Shown here one piece after another: positions 9,803 through 10,686 of a stretch of 10,686 nucleotides of DNA; position 1 is the first letter of the stretch; the number at the start of each line of letters is the position of its first letter. The position numbers were made by a program, and so were the translations under genes. The DNA is taken from contig JABMDH010000012.1 in the NCBI GenBank assembly GCA_015904075.1, positions 7,761 through 18,446 of the forward strand, read 5' to 3'. The notes beneath the pieces are model-generated. The model was given only the letters and a program-made list of their open reading frames with translations, was not told where the DNA came from and searched no databases. This DNA comes from Nitrospira sp. GTDB taxonomy: Bacteria; Nitrospirota; Nitrospiria; Nitrospirales; Nitrospiraceae.

Positions 9803-10686
9803 AGCTGTATCACCGGAGCGGCTGTCGGCTGTTTGAGCGTGAGATGGCCGAGGGCCCAGCGGTCGGTTGCCGCTGTGATCGTGATCGGTTCGATCTCATT
9901 CCGGAGATCACCGGAGCCTGCCACCGCCACTTTTGTGAAGTTCGGGGCGCAGCCATGACGATATCCGTCCTCGGGGCCTGCTTCAAAGAGAACGGAGATG
10001 GTAGTTCCGATCTGCTTCTGATGGAACGCGAGTCGCTTTGCGCGTCCGAGATCGAGGAGCATTTCGGCGCGTTTTTTCACCGTCGCAGGTGTTGCCGCCC
10101 GCTTCATGCGGAGAGCGGCGGTTCCGGGTCGTGGCGAATAGGGAAATACGTGAAGGTAGGAAAAGGGAAGGTCTGTTGCGACGGCCAGTGTATTCCGGAA
10201 CGCCGCGTCAGTTTCGCCGGGGAATCCCACCATCAGATCGGTTCCAAGTCCCAGATGAGGAACTTTGGCGACAGCTCGCTCGATTAAGCCGAGATAGGCG
10301 CGTACAGTATGGCGTCGATTCATCGCCATGAGGATGTGATCGTCTCCGCTCTGAAGCGGAACGTGAAGATAGGGGCAGAATTTTGAGGAACCGGTCAGGA
10401 GATCCAGCAGTTCGTCGCTGACGGTCGTCGGTTCGATCGAGGAGATGCGAATACGTTCGAGGCCGACTATGCAATCGAGTTGCCGGAGCAGCGAACACAA
10501 ATCGTGGCCGTTATGAAGATATTGGCCGAGGTTCACCCCTGTGAGCACAATTTCGCGGTATCCACGCGCGCTCAAACTGCGTGCCTCTTCCAGGATATCC
10601 TCCAGCCGTCGGCTTCGCTCATGTCCTCGCGAGAACGGAATGATGCAAAAGCTGCACATGGCGCTGCACCCGTCCTGAATCTTCAG
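9799..10686 (-). CDS. mtaB: tRNA t6A37 methylthiotransferase MtaB (5' end outside window)
   Basis: MtaB converts t6A at position 37 of ANN-decoding tRNAs to ms2t6A, using two iron-sulfur clusters and SAM. The window shows the last 295 residues; the reading frame is open to the right edge, so the N-terminal methylthiotransferase domain is missing only because of the window cut. Visible are the radical-SAM motif CSAMCSFC (7-14 of the visible part), IIPFSRGHERSR, VLTGVNLGQY, LHVPLQSGDD, GTDLMVGFPGET and FPYSPRPGT, then a basic helix and a TRAM-like end (TISVLFEAGPEDGYRHGCAPNF onward). The VNLGQY and FPYSPRPGTAA motifs and PFSRG favour MtaB (YqeV type) over MiaB. Its stop overlaps the miaB start as ATGA. 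Having both enzymes in one coupled operon is an economical way to co-express two tRNA position-37 modifiers. Confidence 0.92.
   Translation of the reverse strand: MKIQDGCSAMCSFCIIPFSRGHERSRRLEDILEEARSLSARGYREIVLTGVNLGQYLHNGHDLCSLLRQLDCIVGLERIRISSIEPTTVSDELLDLLTGSSKFCPYLHVPLQSGDDHILMAMNRRHTVRAYLGLIERAVAKVPHLGLGTDLMVGFPGETDAAFRNTLAVATDLPFSYLHVFPYSPRPGTAALRMKRAATPATVKKRAEMLLDLGRAKRLAFHQKQIGTTISVLFEAGPEDGYRHGCAPNFTKVAVAGSGDLRNEIEPITITAATDRWALGHLTLKQPTAAPVIQL

Noticed and set aside
8594..10331. Long plus-strand open frames opposite miaB and mtaB
   Set aside because: They are antisense shadows of GC-rich conserved coding sequence, with no independent signals.
1..10686. CRISPR array, tRNA or rRNA genes
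   Set aside because: No regularly spaced repeats and no tRNA or rRNA signatures were seen on either strand.

Overview
The window looks like chromosomal DNA from a moderately GC-rich, diderm-type bacterium. It holds a diacylated lipoprotein signal, exported proteins, and neighbouring mtaB-miaB tRNA methylthiotransferase genes. My impression is Nitrospira or a relative (Nitrospirota), but this rests on gene style only, with no rRNA or marker comparison. Almost everything right of 4.4 kb is on the minus strand. The left part is a patchwork of small genes on both strands, separated by strong intergenic hairpins.

Region by region. 1-900 holds two 27-codon plus-strand genes for look-alike single-helix membrane peptides ending in YKK, each with a good ribosome binding site and followed by hairpins. 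907-1326 (minus) is msrB. 1532-1948 (plus) is a small secreted protein with two cysteines. 2218-3225 (plus) is a membrane-anchored Tim44-like protein. Its 3' third, with the convergent two-helix membrane gene next to it, is tandemly duplicated. This gives a headless Tim44-like fragment (3570-3869) and a second copy of the small membrane gene (3909-4130). 4463-5749 (minus) is an unrecognised 428-residue, lower-GC gene. 5917-6596 (minus) is a toxin-first higBA module with a perfect 16-bp palindrome inside its promoter. 6669-7775 (minus) is a chimera: a lipoprotein N-terminus joined in frame to the catalytic half of an RlmL/Trm14-like RNA methyltransferase that has lost its THUMP half. 7894-8025 (minus) is a 43-residue membrane peptide. 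8026-8467 is AT-rich and carries no gene. 8468-10686 (minus) holds miaB and most of mtaB, overlapping by ATGA.

Functionally, miaB and mtaB both add methylthio groups next to the anticodon, at position 37 of different tRNAs. The chimera contains a third RNA-modification domain, but as built it would be sent to the membrane. The strongest second-look items are the lipoprotein-methyltransferase chimera; the duplication whose truncated copy diverged mainly by silent changes; three genes with a TATACT box 6-7 nt before the ATG, suggesting leaderless mRNAs; the paired 27-residue membrane peptides; and a hairpin overlapping the ribosome binding site of the unknown 428-residue gene.
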